Source: Sphingopyxis indica (GTDB lineage: Bacteria; Pseudomonadota; Alphaproteobacteria; Sphingomonadales; Sphingomonadaceae). Taken from it: a DNA stretch of 64,000 nt. The stretch is taken from positions 620,001 through 684,000 of the forward strand of contig NZ_FZPA01000001.1 of assembly GCF_900188185.1 (NCBI RefSeq), given 5' to 3'. The notes beneath the pieces are model-generated. The model was not told the origin of the DNA. It was given only the letters and a program-made list of their open reading frames with translations, and made no database searches. Every line of letters begins with the position of its first letter. Within the stretch, counting starts at the first letter, position 1. Positions 54,026 through 64,000 of the stretch are shown here, piece by piece. Both the position numbers and the translations under genes were made by a program.

Positions 54026-54192
54026 GGCGGGGCATGTGGCCCTTTTGCGAGGCTTTCGCAAGAGCGTCGCGGCGCCTTCATTGGTTTCACGCGCAATTAG
54101 ATTCTTTCAATCCGCCATTTTCGCGCTAGGTTGCGCGCCATCGCGCGGCAAAAGCCGCAGCAAAATCAAACGGGGACAAGGGACGCACACGC

Positions 54193-56058
54193 ATGAAAGA
54201 GATGAGCCTTTGGGACGGGGGCGATTGGACGTTCGTCATAGCGCTGGTGTTGTTAGGGGCGTTTCTGACCGTCGGGGCGTTGATCGCGGCGAGCAAGAAA
54301 CCCGAGTTCGCCGGCCACCCTCGCGGCCTCTACATGCTCTTCTTTGCCGAGATGTGGGAGCGCTTTTCCTACTACGGCATGCGCGCGCTGCTGATTCTGT
54401 ACCTTACCCAGCATTGGCTGTTCAGCGACGGCAAGTCGAACCTGATCTATGGTGCCTATACCAGCCTTGTCTATATTACCCCGGTGCTCGGCGGCTATCT
54501 GGCCGATCGCTATCTGGGACAACGCAAGGCGGTGCTGTTCGGGGGCGTGCTGCTTGCTTTCGGCCATTTGTTCATGGCGTTCGAGGGCGACTATGGCATT
54601 ACCGAGGCTGCGGTGAAGCAGGCCGATCCGGCGATCAACATCTTCTGGCTCGCGCTGGCGCTCATCATTGTCGGCTCGGGTTTCCTGAAGGCCAATATCT
54701 CAGTGATGGTGGGGCAACTCTATCGCCTGACTGACATGCGCCGCGATGCCGCCTACACCATTTTCTACATGGGCATTAATTCGGGGGCGGCGATCGGCAC
54801 CATCCTCGTCGGTTATCTGGGCCAGAAGATTGGCTGGTCATACGGTTTCGGCTTGGCGGGGATTGGCATGGTCGCCGGTCTTATCGTTTTTGTGCTCGGC
54901 AAGAATGTACTGCTAGGCGCTGGCGAAGCACCTGCACCGCTCTCGAAAAAGAAGGAATGGACGCTGTACGGCACCGGCCTGATCGCCGTTCTCGTGATGT
55001 GGGGGCTCATCCAATATCAGGATGTCATCCAGAATTTGCTGCTGATCTCGGGTACGCTGCTGCTCGTCTATGTCGCTGCGGTCGCGGCGCTGCAACTACC
55101 CTATGGCAAGATAGCGAGCGCGCCCAGCGACAGCCGGGTCGTGCTTCTTGCCGGTACGCTGGCAATGCTGTTCCTGCCGCTTTCGAACGCGCTCGGCCTC
55201 GGGACGTCGGACGAAGGCGTCAAGATAGTCGGACTGACCGCCGCGCAGATCGTCTATTTCGTCGGCATGATCGTCGTGCTGTTCGGCCTTGGGATCGAGA
55301 AATTCCGGGTCGAGAACCACGCGCGCGACCGCATCTATGCGATTTTGTTCCTGATCGCCTTGAACCCGTTGTTCTGGGGGCTTTTCGAACAGGCAGGGGG
55401 CAGTCTCAACCTCTATACCGATCGTTATGTCGCGATCGGCGATGTCCCGGCGTCGCTGTTCCAGTCGATCAATCCGATCTACATCATCATCTTCGCGCCC
55501 TTCTTTGCCGCGCTGTGGCAATGGCTGGGCAAGAGGGGGCTCGAGCCTTCGGCGCCCGCCAAGTTCGCACTGGCGCTCGCGCAGGTCGGGCTCGGCTTCC
55601 TTGTCTTCGTCTGGGGTGCGAACAGCGTAGGGCCCGAAGCGATGACCCCGGTGATTTTCGTCTTCCTGCTCTATCTGCTTCACACCACGGGCGAGCTTTG
55701 CCTGTCGCCGGTAGGGCTCAGCGCGATGAACCGGCTCGCACCCTCGTTCATGGCATCGCTGATCATGGGTGCCTGGTTCTATATGACCGCGGTCGGCAAT
55801 TTCGTCGCCGGCAAGATCGGGGAAGCGACCGGCGGCGAAAGCGGCGCGATGACCAAGGAGGCGACGCTCGCCATCTATTGGGAGATCGGTCTTGTTGCCA
55901 TCGGGGTCAGTGTCATCGTCCTTGCGCTGTCGCCGATCGTCAAGCGCTGGATGCACCTCGACACGCTGCGCGACCGTCCGTCCGATGTCGCGGGCGCCGA
56001 GGAACTGGGCGAGGCACAGGCTGCCGGCGTCCACCCCGAACCCAAGCCGGCGAGCTGA
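54193..56058 (+). CDS. POT-family proton-coupled peptide transporter
   Basis: 621 aa. Major-facilitator member of the PTR2/POT group. The signature MLFFAEMWERFSYYGMRALL and LYLTQHWLF, and GVLLAFGHLFMAFEGDYGIT, are visible, with 12-14 hydrophobic helices. Imports di- and tripeptides. Followed 2 bp later by two amidohydrolase genes, so it likely supplies or works with them in peptide use. A second Met (54202) is an alternative start. Confidence 0.9.
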   Translation: MKEMSLWDGGDWTFVIALVLLGAFLTVGALIAASKKPEFAGHPRGLYMLFFAEMWERFSYYGMRALLILYLTQHWLFSDGKSNLIYGAYTSLVYITPVLGGYLADRYLGQRKAVLFGGVLLAFGHLFMAFEGDYGITEAAVKQADPAINIFWLALALIIVGSGFLKANISVMVGQLYRLTDMRRDAAYTIFYMGINSGAAIGTILVGYLGQKIGWSYGFGLAGIGMVAGLIVFVLGKNVLLGAGEAPAPLSKKKEWTLYGTGLIAVLVMWGLIQYQDVIQNLLLISGTLLLVYVAAVAALQLPYGKIASAPSDSRVVLLAGTLAMLFLPLSNALGLGTSDEGVKIVGLTAAQIVYFVGMIVVLFGLGIEKFRVENHARDRIYAILFLIALNPLFWGLFEQAGGSLNLYTDRYVAIGDVPASLFQSINPIYIIIFAPFFAALWQWLGKRGLEPSAPAKFALALAQVGLGFLVFVWGANSVGPEAMTPVIFVFLLYLLHTTGELCLSPVGLSAMNRLAPSFMASLIMGAWFYMTAVGNFVAGKIGEATGGESGAMTKEATLAIYWEIGLVAIGVSVIVLALSPIVKRWMHLDTLRDRPSDVAGAEELGEAQAAGVHPEPKPAS

Positions 56059-56060
56059 TC

Positions 56061-57479
56061 ATGGTCCGGGGCATGAAGAGCGGCCTTCTGGCCGCGGCGA
56101 CGCTGGTGTTCGCAGGATGCGCGGCGACCGACGCGCAGCCGCAGGCGGCGGGGAGCGACGCCGCGCCGGCGGCGACCGGCGCGAAGGCCGAACGGTTCGA
56201 CAAGAACCCCTATCCCTCGACCTATCACGCCTATCCGGGCCGCGTGACCGCGGTGACGGGCGTGACGATTTTCGACGGCGAGGGCGGGCGGATCGACGGC
56301 GGCACGGTGGTGCTGGCGGAGGGCAAGGTCGCGAGCATCGGCGGCGCCGATACAGCAATCCCCGCCGACGCGCTGGTGATCGACGGGCGCGGCAAGTTCG
56401 TCACGCCGGGGGTGATCGACGTCCACAGCCACCTCGGCGTCTATCCGTCGCCCGGCGTCGACGCGCATAGCGACGGCAATGAGATGACGAGCCCGACGAC
56501 GCCCGAGGTCTGGGCCGAGCATAGCGTCTGGCCGCAGGACCCGGGCTTTTCGCGTGCGCTCGCCAACGGCGGGGTGACGACCTTGCAGATACTGCCGGGC
56601 AGCGCGAACCTGATCGGCGGGCGTTCGGTGACGCTGAAGAATGTGCCGTCGCGCACCGTGCAGGGCATGAAGTTCCCCGGCGCGCCTTATGGCATGAAGA
56701 TGGCGTGCGGCGAGAATCCGAAGCGCGTCTATGGCGGCAAGGGGCGGATGCCCTCGACCCGCATGGGCAATTTCGCGGTCGACCGCCAGACCTGGGCGAA
56801 GGCCGCAGCCTATAAGAAGAAGCTCGATGAGGGCAAGACGGTCGATCGCGACCTCGCGATGGAAACGCTCGCGGGCGTGCTGTCGGGCGAAATCCTCGTC
56901 CACAATCACTGCTACCGCGCCGACGAAATGGCGCAGGTCATCGATATGAGCCACGAGTTCGGCTACAAGGTCACCGCGTTCCACCACGCGGTCGAGGCCT
57001 ACAAGGTCGCCGACCTGCTCAGGAAGGAAGGCATTTGCGCCGCGCTGTGGGCCGACTGGTGGGGATTCAAGATGGAAGCCTATGATTCGGTGCCCGAAAA
57101 TCTGCCGATGGTCGAGCAGGCGGGGGCGTGCGCGATCGTCCATTCGGACGATGCGAACCAGATCCAGCGGCTCAATCAGGAGGCGGCAAAGGCGCTCGCC
57201 GCGGGGCGCCGCATGGGGCTGACGATCAGCGACGAGCGCGCGTGGCGCTGGCTCGCGATCAACCCCGCGACCGCGCTCGGCATCGCCGACAAGACGGGCA
57301 GCCTGAAGCCCGGCAAGATGGCCGACGTCGTGCTGTGGAACGGCAATCCGTTCAGCGTCTATACGCGCCCCGAAAAGGTGTGGATCGACGGCGCGCTGCT
57401 GTACGACGCCGATGATCCGAAGCGGCGGCCGGTGAGCGATTTCGAGCTGGGCCAGCCCGGCGAGGGAGATGTGAAATGA
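56061..57479 (+). CDS. Amidohydrolase, predicted lipoprotein
   Basis: From ATG 56061, 472 aa. Signal peptide with lipobox (LVFAGCAATD), so probably outside the cytoplasm. Amidohydrolase superfamily metal ligands are present: H-x-H in DVHSHLGVY, later His in AFHHAVEAYK and Asp in VHSDDANQ, with GSLKPGKMADVVLWNGNPFS near the C-terminus. Substrate unknown; genes with this architecture are linked to peptide or cyclic-amide cleavage. Overlaps the next gene by 4 bases. Confidence 0.88.
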   Translation: MVRGMKSGLLAAATLVFAGCAATDAQPQAAGSDAAPAATGAKAERFDKNPYPSTYHAYPGRVTAVTGVTIFDGEGGRIDGGTVVLAEGKVASIGGADTAIPADALVIDGRGKFVTPGVIDVHSHLGVYPSPGVDAHSDGNEMTSPTTPEVWAEHSVWPQDPGFSRALANGGVTTLQILPGSANLIGGRSVTLKNVPSRTVQGMKFPGAPYGMKMACGENPKRVYGGKGRMPSTRMGNFAVDRQTWAKAAAYKKKLDEGKTVDRDLAMETLAGVLSGEILVHNHCYRADEMAQVIDMSHEFGYKVTAFHHAVEAYKVADLLRKEGICAALWADWWGFKMEAYDSVPENLPMVEQAGACAIVHSDDANQIQRLNQEAAKALAAGRRMGLTISDERAWRWLAINPATALGIADKTGSLKPGKMADVVLWNGNPFSVYTRPEKVWIDGALLYDADDPKRRPVSDFELGQPGEGDVK

Positions 57480-58777
57480 TCCGCGCTCTCCTGCTTTCCG
57501 CCGCCGCGCTGCTCGCGCTTCCCGCTGCGGCGCAAGACGTTGCGATCACCAATGCGAAGCTCGTCATCGGCGACGGCAGCGCGCCGGTCGAAGGCGGCAC
57601 TGTCGTCGTGCGCGGCGGCAAGGTCGTCGCGGCGGGTGCGGGCGTTGCGGTGCCCGCGGGGATCGAAACGGTCGATGCCGGCGGCCATTATGTGACGCCG
57701 GGGATCGTCGCGGCGTTCAGCCGCGTCGGGCTGACCGAAGTCGATGCGGTCTCCGGCACCAACGATCGCAGCGCGCCGCGCACGCGCTTTTCCGCCGGGC
57801 TCGACATTGCGCCGGCGCTCAACCCGATGGGCTCGCCGGTCGCGGTGAACCGCGCCGCGGGCGTCACGCGCGCAGTTGTGGCGCCGGGGGGCAGCAGCAA
57901 TTTGTTCGCAGGTCAGGGCGCGGTCGTCGATCTGGGCGACGACATGGCCATGGTCACGCGCCCGCGCGCGCTGCAATATGTCGCCTTTGGCGAGGATGGC
58001 GCGTCGAAGGCGGGCGGCAGCCGCGCCGCGACCTTCCTGCTCTTTCGCGAACAATTGCTCGCGGCGCGCAGCTATGCCCGCGGGGCCGCGACGCTCGCCG
58101 AATGGGGCAATGACGCGATGATCCAGCGCGCCGACGCCGACGCGCTGGTGCGCGTGATCGACGGCACGACGCCGCTGTTCGTGCGCGTCGACCGCGCCGC
58201 CGACATATTGAACGTCGTCAAGCTGAAGCAGGATTTTCCCGCGATGAAGCTGGTGCTCGTCGGGGCGACCGAAGGCTGGCTGGTGGCGCCGCAGATCGCG
58301 GCGGCGCGCGTGCCGGTGATCGTCTCGCCGCTCACCGACCTGCCGAACAGCTTCGAACAGCTCGGCGCGACGCAGTCGAACGCCGGGCGGCTCGAAGCCG
58401 CGGGGGTGACGGTCGCGGTCGGCGTGTTCGACGACGACGATGCGCACAAGATGGGCTATGCGACGCAATATGCCGGCAATCTGGTCGCGCTGACCAAAAT
58501 GCCGGGCACGAGCGGGTTGAGCTGGGATCAGGCCTTTGCCGCGATCAGCAGCGGCCCCGCGCGCGCGGTGGGCATGGACGATCGCATCGGCTCGCTGAAG
58601 CCGGGGCGCGTCGGCGATGTGGTGATCTGGGATCGCGATCCGCTCGAGCTGGGCAGCCGCCCGACCGCGATCTGGATCGACGGCAAGCGCCAGTCGCTGA
58701 CGACGCGGCAGGACCGGCTGCGCGACCGCTATGCCGATCCGGCCGAGGGCGCGCTGCCCAACGCCTATGATTGGTAG
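57476..58777 (+). CDS. Amidohydrolase-like protein lacking the usual metal ligands
   Basis: 433 aa, signal peptide (IRALLLSAAALLALPAAAQD). It shares the beta-sandwich and C-terminal GSLKPGRVGDVVIWDRDPLE segments of the preceding gene. However, the position of H-x-H reads TPGIVAAFSRVGLTEVD (F-S-R instead of H-S-H), and no His/Asp metal ligands were found in the later segments. Probably a pseudoenzyme or partner of the upstream amidohydrolase. Expected together: both are in one operon behind a peptide transporter. Confidence 0.8.
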   Translation: MIRALLLSAAALLALPAAAQDVAITNAKLVIGDGSAPVEGGTVVVRGGKVVAAGAGVAVPAGIETVDAGGHYVTPGIVAAFSRVGLTEVDAVSGTNDRSAPRTRFSAGLDIAPALNPMGSPVAVNRAAGVTRAVVAPGGSSNLFAGQGAVVDLGDDMAMVTRPRALQYVAFGEDGASKAGGSRAATFLLFREQLLAARSYARGAATLAEWGNDAMIQRADADALVRVIDGTTPLFVRVDRAADILNVVKLKQDFPAMKLVLVGATEGWLVAPQIAAARVPVIVSPLTDLPNSFEQLGATQSNAGRLEAAGVTVAVGVFDDDDAHKMGYATQYAGNLVALTKMPGTSGLSWDQAFAAISSGPARAVGMDDRIGSLKPGRVGDVVIWDRDPLELGSRPTAIWIDGKRQSLTTRQDRLRDRYADPAEGALPNAYDW

Positions 58778-58822
58778 CTGCCGCGCCTGAACCGACGCGG
58801 CCATGATGAAAGGAAGAGGGCC

Positions 58823-59521
58823 GTGGAACCGATGTCGTTGCTGATCGTCACCTGCGCGCTGTTCGTCGGCTCGCACCTGATCCTGTCGCACCCGCTGCGC
58901 GAGCCGCTCGCGGGGCGGATGGGCGAGCGAGCCTTTCAGATCGTCTATTCGGTGGTCGCGATCGCGACGCTGGTCATGGTGGTGCAGGCGTGGCGGTCGA
59001 TGCCGCCCGAACCGCCGCTCTGGGCGGTCGACGATCCGCTGTGGGCGCTCGCATCGCTGATCGTCCTCGTGGCGAGCATCTTGTTCATGGGCTCGCTCGT
59101 CGGTAATCCCGCGCTTCCCGCCCCCGGCGCCGCCGCCACCGCGCAAAGGGCGCCGCGCGGCGTCTTTGCGATCACCCGCCATCCGATGATGTGGGGCTTT
59201 GCGCTGTGGGCGCTCGCGCATGCGCTCGTCATGCCGACGCCGGCGCAGCTCGTCCTGTCGGCAACGATCGCCTTCCTCGCGCTCGTCGGGGCGGCGGGGC
59301 AGGATGTGAAGAAGGCGAAGCAGATGGGCGATGCGTGGCGCCACTGGACGGCGCGGACGAGCTATCTGCCCTTCGCCCGCCAGTTCGGTGGCGCAGCGCC
59401 GTGGGGCGACACGATCCCGCGCGGTCACGCGCTGTGGGGCGGGATCGTCGTCTGGCTGATCGCCACCTGGGCACATGGCGCGCTCGGCTATATCGCCGCG
59501 GGGATCTGGCGCTGGATCTGA
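58823..59521 (+). CDS. NnrU-family membrane protein
   Basis: 232 aa (GTG 58823, or ATG 58832). Six hydrophobic helices; family sequences SHLILSHPLREPLAGRMGER and RGVFAITRHPMMWGFALWAL. NnrU is membrane-bound and linked to nitrogen-oxide respiration or methylation-type reactions in some bacteria; function otherwise unclear. No nitric oxide reductase gene is nearby. Confidence 0.85.
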   Translation: MEPMSLLIVTCALFVGSHLILSHPLREPLAGRMGERAFQIVYSVVAIATLVMVVQAWRSMPPEPPLWAVDDPLWALASLIVLVASILFMGSLVGNPALPAPGAAATAQRAPRGVFAITRHPMMWGFALWALAHALVMPTPAQLVLSATIAFLALVGAAGQDVKKAKQMGDAWRHWTARTSYLPFARQFGGAAPWGDTIPRGHALWGGIVVWLIATWAHGALGYIAAGIWRWI

Positions 59522-59529
59522 GCGCCGCG

Positions 59530-59631
59530 ATGGCCGCCGCCGACGCGCATCTGTCGGATATGGCGCTGCGGCTGCACCACAAACTCGACGTGCTCGCCGA
59601 GGCGGTGAACGAGATCAAGGGGCGGGGGTGA
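59530..59631 (+). CDS. 33-aa ORF after nnrU
   Basis: MAAADAHLSDMALRLHHKLD then VLAEAVNEIKGRG: amphipathic helix of alternating alanine/leucine and charged residues. Starts 9 bp after the nnrU stop in another frame and is followed by a hairpin. Such short helices often accompany membrane genes, but conservation could not be tested. Confidence 0.35.
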   Translation: MAAADAHLSDMALRLHHKLDVLAEAVNEIKGRG

Positions 59632-59671
59632 GCGTTTCCGCCCTTCAAGATGGATTTGCCAAAGTTCGTGT

Positions 59672-59775
59672 GTCCCCGCGGAGCCGAAGGCGGCGCGTAG
59701 CGCCAACGCGGGGACCCATCACCGGTCGTTTTCCAATGGCGCCGGCAGGAGATGGGCTCCCGCCTTCGCGGGAGC
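59672..59775. repeat. Pair of hairpins between convergent genes
   Basis: GTCCCCGCG (59672-59680) with CGCGGGGAC (59707-59715), and GCTCCCGC (59756-59763) with GCGGGAGC (59768-59775). Both are perfect stems in the 166-bp gap between the 33-aa ORF and the aldo/keto reductase, and can serve as bidirectional terminators. They share the dispersed CCGC...TTCGCGG motif. Confidence 0.6.
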
Positions 59776-59797
59776 ACACGCTATGTCCTACAATATC

Positions 59798-60793
59798 CTA
59801 CAGCCGCACCATCCGCATCCCCTGTTCGCCGTAGCGTGGGCCGCTTGTGGCGCCGACGGGTGCCGCCGCCGCGATCGCGACAAGGTCGTCGGCGTCGAGC
59901 TTCAGGTCGGCGGCGGCGACGCTGTCCTCCATCGTCGCGCGGCGCTTGGTGCCGGGGATCGGGACGATGTCGTCGCCCTGCGCGAGCAGCCAGGCGAGCG
60001 CGACCTGCGCGTTCGAGACGCGATGCTTTGCCGCGACGTCCGCGATCGCATCGACGATGCGCAGGTTGGCGGCGAAATTCTCGTCCGACCAGCGCGGGTC
60101 ATTCCGCCGCCAGTCGTGCTCGGGCAGTTCGTCGCGGCTGCGCATCGTGCCGGTCAGGAACCCGCGGCCGAGCGGCGAATAGGGGACGAAGCCGATGCCA
60201 TGTTCGCGGCAGACGGGCAGGATTTCGGCCTCGACCTCGCGCTCCCAGACCGAATATTCGCTCTGCAGCGCGGTGATCGGCGCGGCCTTCGCCGCGCGGC
60301 GCAGCGTGTCGGGGCCGGCCTCGGAGAGCGCGATGTGGCGCACCTTGCCCTCCTTGACGAGCTCCATCATGCCGCCGACGGTATCCTCGATCGGGACGTT
60401 CGGGTCGACGCGGTGCTGGTAGAAGAGGTCGATCGTGTCGATGCCGAGCCGCTGGAGCGAGCCTTCGCACGCGCGGCGGGCGTTTTCGGGCGAGCCGTCG
60501 ACCCCGGTGATCGTCTTGCCTTCGAAGCGGAAGCCGAACTTGGTCGCGATGACGAGGCCCTCGCGCCGGCCCTTGATCGCCTGTCCGAGCAGTTCCTCGT
60601 TGCTGAACGGGCCATAGATTTGCGCGGTGTCGAAAAAGGTGACGCCAAGGTCGATCGCGCGGTGGATCGTGCGCGTCGCCTCGTCCATGTCGGCGGCTTC
60701 GCCATAGAGGATGTTGCCGCCCTTGATCATCGGCATACAGCCGATACCGATCGCGGACACTTCAAGGCCGTGGCCGAGGGTGCGATATTTCAT
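59798..60793 (-). CDS. Aldo/keto reductase
   Basis: From ATG 60793, 331 aa. The TIM-barrel AKR fold with the catalytic Tyr in TFFDTAQIYGPFSNEELLGQ (D...Y) and Lys in VIATKFGF, His in DLFYQHRVDPNVP, and the NADP-binding GTKRRATMEDSV. Reduces aldehydes or ketones; substrate unknown. Overlaps the symporter gene by 4 bases (ATGA). Confidence 0.92.
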   Translation of the reverse strand: MKYRTLGHGLEVSAIGIGCMPMIKGGNILYGEAADMDEATRTIHRAIDLGVTFFDTAQIYGPFSNEELLGQAIKGRREGLVIATKFGFRFEGKTITGVDGSPENARRACEGSLQRLGIDTIDLFYQHRVDPNVPIEDTVGGMMELVKEGKVRHIALSEAGPDTLRRAAKAAPITALQSEYSVWEREVEAEILPVCREHGIGFVPYSPLGRGFLTGTMRSRDELPEHDWRRNDPRWSDENFAANLRIVDAIADVAAKHRVSNAQVALAWLLAQGDDIVPIPGTKRRATMEDSVAAADLKLDADDLVAIAAAAPVGATSGPRYGEQGMRMVRL

Positions 60794-62043
60794 GCTCGCT
60801 CTCCATGATTGTCGTCGGGGGAGCCGCGCGCCGCGAATTTGGTTGCCGCGACGTCGGCGATGACATTGCCGACTGTACGCCAGATGTCGGGAAAAGTCTC
60901 GACCGCAACGAGCAGGCCGAGCGGGCCGACGGGAACGCCCATGGCCCCCGCGATCGGGGCGATCGACACGACATAGCTGATCGAGCCCGGCAGGCTGACC
61001 GAACTGAGCGCCGAGGCGACCGCGACGAGCAGCCCCATCACGACAGCCCAGATGCCGATATCGACGTGGAACAGCCACGCGATGTAGAGCACGACGGCGA
61101 GGTTCATCGCGGTGCTGGTGAAGCGAAACAGCGCGACCGCTAGCGGCAGCACGACGTCGGCCTTCTTCGGATCGACGCCGAGTTCTTCCGATGCCTCGAG
61201 CATCGCGGGCAGGCTGGCGAGCGAGCTTTGCGTGCTCACCGCAACCGCGAAGGTCGGGATCATCGCCCGGGCGAAGCGCAGCGGCGGCAGGCCGGCGAAA
61301 AGAAAGGCGAGCGCGAAGGCGAGGATCACGCAGCAGACGCCGATGCCCGACACGATCAGCACATAATGGACGAGCCCGCCGAACGCCGCGAGCCCTGCCT
61401 TGATCGCGAGCGCATAGCCGAGCGCGAAGACCCCGACGGGCGCGACGGCGAGCACCCAGCCGATGACGACGAGCATGGCGTCGCCCAGCGCCTTGAACAG
61501 CCCGGCGAGCGTCGCGCGCTGTTCGGGCGCTATGCGCGTGATCGCAAAGGCGAAGATCGTCGTGAAGACGATCAGCGGCAGCACCGCGGTCTCCGCCGCC
61601 GCGGCAATCGGGTTGGTCGGGACGAGGCCGAGGATGAAATCGGCGAAGCCGGGCGACGGCCCGGTCGCGGCTTCACCGCCGAGTCCGTGCCGCAGCGCCG
61701 CGGCGGCATCGGCCGACAGCGGAAATAGCCGCAGCAAAAGCGGGGTCATCACGAAGGACATCGCGCCCGAGATCATGATCGCGGCGATGAAGGTCGCGAC
61801 GGCGCGCGCCGCGAGCCTGCCCGCGCGCGCCGCGTCGGCGGTCGCGGTGATGCCGGTGATGAGCAGCGCGACGATCAGCGGCACGATCGTCATCTTGAGC
61901 GCGTTGAGCCAGAGCTGCCCGATCGGCTCGATGATCGGCAGCGCGCGCGCCGCGACGTCGGGCGCGAGCGCTTCGGCGCCGAGCCCCAGCAGCATCCCGG
62001 CGATCAGCGCCGAGAGAATGATCCATGCCGATTTCAAGCTCAA
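60790..62043 (-). CDS. Dicarboxylate/amino-acid:cation symporter (DAACS)
   Basis: 417 aa with eight to ten helices. Family motifs: IEPIGQLWLNALKMTIVPLI near the start, serine-rich VAVSTQSSLASLPAMLEASE loop and the C-terminal AVALFRFTSTAMNLAVVLYI with the cation/substrate residues. Transports glutamate, aspartate or C4-dicarboxylates with protons or sodium. First gene of a two-gene operon with the reductase. Confidence 0.9.
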   Translation of the reverse strand: MSLKSAWIILSALIAGMLLGLGAEALAPDVAARALPIIEPIGQLWLNALKMTIVPLIVALLITGITATADAARAGRLAARAVATFIAAIMISGAMSFVMTPLLLRLFPLSADAAAALRHGLGGEAATGPSPGFADFILGLVPTNPIAAAAETAVLPLIVFTTIFAFAITRIAPEQRATLAGLFKALGDAMLVVIGWVLAVAPVGVFALGYALAIKAGLAAFGGLVHYVLIVSGIGVCCVILAFALAFLFAGLPPLRFARAMIPTFAVAVSTQSSLASLPAMLEASEELGVDPKKADVVLPLAVALFRFTSTAMNLAVVLYIAWLFHVDIGIWAVVMGLLVAVASALSSVSLPGSISYVVSIAPIAGAMGVPVGPLGLLVAVETFPDIWRTVGNVIADVAATKFAARGSPDDNHGERA

Positions 62044-62143
62044 AGTCCCCCGCCAACTTGCAAAGAAAAAAGCGGTAACCTAGGGCCGGTGGAGACCGAC
62101 GGGACACCATGCTTCCGCCGAAGGATTAAGTAGCGGAGCGACC

Positions 62144-63481
<1,338 letters not shown>

Positions 63482-63493
63482 TATATCGAAAGG

Positions 63494-63513
63494 GCTCCGC
63501 CCGAGTGCGGAGC
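63494..63513 (+). other. Hairpin between glmM and the DUF1272 gene
   Basis: GCTCCGC (63494-63500) pairs with GCGGAGC (63507-63513) around a 6-base loop, 13 bp after the glmM stop. No U-tract follows. It may be a processing or stability element. Confidence 0.35.
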
Positions 63514-63530
63514 GAAGAAAGGTTTTGACC

Positions 63531-63764
63531 ATGCTGGAAATGCGTCCCGATTGCGAACGGTGCGGCCGCGACCTGCCCGCCGACAAGCACGGCGCCTTCA
63601 TCTGTTCGTTCGAATGCACCTTCTGCGCCGATTGCGCCGACAAGCTGGAGGAGCGCTGTCCCAATTGCGGCGGCGACCTGCTCGACCGGCCGATGCGCGA
63701 AGGCCCGGCGCTCGCGAAATTCCCCGCTTCGACCGAACGGCGCCATCCGGGAGCGCGGGGCTGA
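63531..63764 (+). CDS. DUF1272 zinc-ribbon-like protein
   Basis: 77 aa from ATG 63531. Four pairs of Cys: [29 protein letters not shown], consistent with one or two zinc sites, as in DUF1272 proteins. The C-terminus [17 protein letters not shown] is basic. Function unknown. Immediately precedes thiD (16 bp). Confidence 0.82.
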   Translation: MLEMRPDCERCGRDLPADKHGAFICSFECTFCADCADKLEERCPNCGGDLLDRPMREGPALAKFPASTERRHPGARG

Positions 63765-63780
63765 TCGTGCGGAGGGCGGC

Positions 63781-64000
63781 ATGACCGCGCGCGTTCTCAT
63801 CATTGCGGGGTCCGACAGCGGCGGCGGCGCCGGGATTCAGGCCGACATCAAGACGGTGACGATGCTCGGCAGCCACGCGATGACCGCGATCGCCGCGATC
63901 ACCGCGCAGAACACGCTCGGCGTGCAGGGCGTCCATGCGGTGCCGACCGAGATGGTGCTGATGCAGATCGACAGCGTCGTCGCCGACATCGGCGTCGACG
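63781..64000 (+). CDS. thiD: Hydroxymethylpyrimidine/phosphomethylpyrimidine kinase, partial
   Basis: 73 codons from ATG 63781 to the window edge. N-terminal ribokinase-fold ATP/HMP-binding segments: [40 protein letters not shown] and TLGVQGVH. Phosphorylates HMP and HMP-P in thiamine synthesis. The rest is outside the window. Confidence 0.92.
   Translation, partial: MTARVLIIAGSDSGGGAGIQADIKTVTMLGSHAMTAIAAITAQNTLGVQGVHAVPTEMVLMQIDSVVADIGVD

Overview
The window is chromosomal DNA from a GC-rich alphaproteobacterium, most likely a sphingomonad (Sphingopyxis or a close relative). This rests on gene content and codon use, not on a database search. Pointers are the XrtA/PEP-CTERM regulatory genes, the CysD/CysNC sulfate assimilation operon, MerR- and LysR-linked acyl-CoA and leucine catabolism, a KorAB 2-oxoacid oxidoreductase, and dense gene packing with many 4-base start/stop overlaps.

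Layout. 1-851: 5' part of a DUF2520/Rossmann gene running off the left edge. 917-10885: a roughly 10-kb island integrated at the 3' end of a tRNA-Lys gene. The intact tRNA is at 10864-10939, and a 23-bp copy of its 3' end lies at 917-939 beside a tyrosine integrase. Cargo: small membrane, secreted and unknown genes, a Fic protein behind an array of repeated operator-like boxes, and remnants of two helicases and a type III DNA methyltransferase joined by deletions. 10984-13593: folK, a uracil-DNA glycosylase, rppH and an esterase. 13794-16699: korA-korB. 16707-17178: a GxxExxY gene tightly bounded by a 28-bp perfect inverted repeat. 17203-24453: a YdjM-like membrane protein, cfa, a serine hydrolase, an SDR enzyme, purF, hisI and a lipoprotein. 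24485-27087: a LiuR-like MerR regulator with a palindromic operator, a 269-bp inverted-repeat element, and an acyl-CoA dehydrogenase. 27134-38351: phospholipase D, then a leucine/acyl-CoA catabolism region (CoA-ester lyase, MaoC hydratase, biotin carboxylase and carboxyltransferase subunits, isovaleryl-CoA dehydrogenase). A DUF559 gene inside inverted repeats sits between the two carboxylase genes, and an M13 peptidase lies between the carboxylase and dehydrogenase operons. 38455-43374: LysR regulator, cysD, cysNC, a DUF2061 protein and cysQ. 43582-46188: an MDR dehydrogenase and an HD-GYP protein. 46312-53024: the XrtA-type glycosyltransferase, prsK, prsR and prsT. 53026-59631: GntR regulator, nitroreductase, POT peptide transporter, two amidohydrolases (the second without the usual metal ligands), NnrU. 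59798-64000: aldo/keto reductase, dicarboxylate symporter, glmM, a DUF1272 protein and the start of thiD.

The most interesting signals are the tRNA-Lys island with its decayed defence genes, the Fic operator array, and two unrelated single-gene nuclease-like cassettes (GxxExxY and DUF559), each bounded by its own inverted repeat and each placed just after a stop codon. Also notable are the 33-bp inverted repeat overlapping the end of the MerR gene and a metal-ligand-less amidohydrolase paralogue beside a canonical one. Gaps of 200-300 bases not listed (for example 2784-3055 and 4943-5131) hold nothing I can recognise. No CRISPR array, rRNA or complete insertion sequence was seen.
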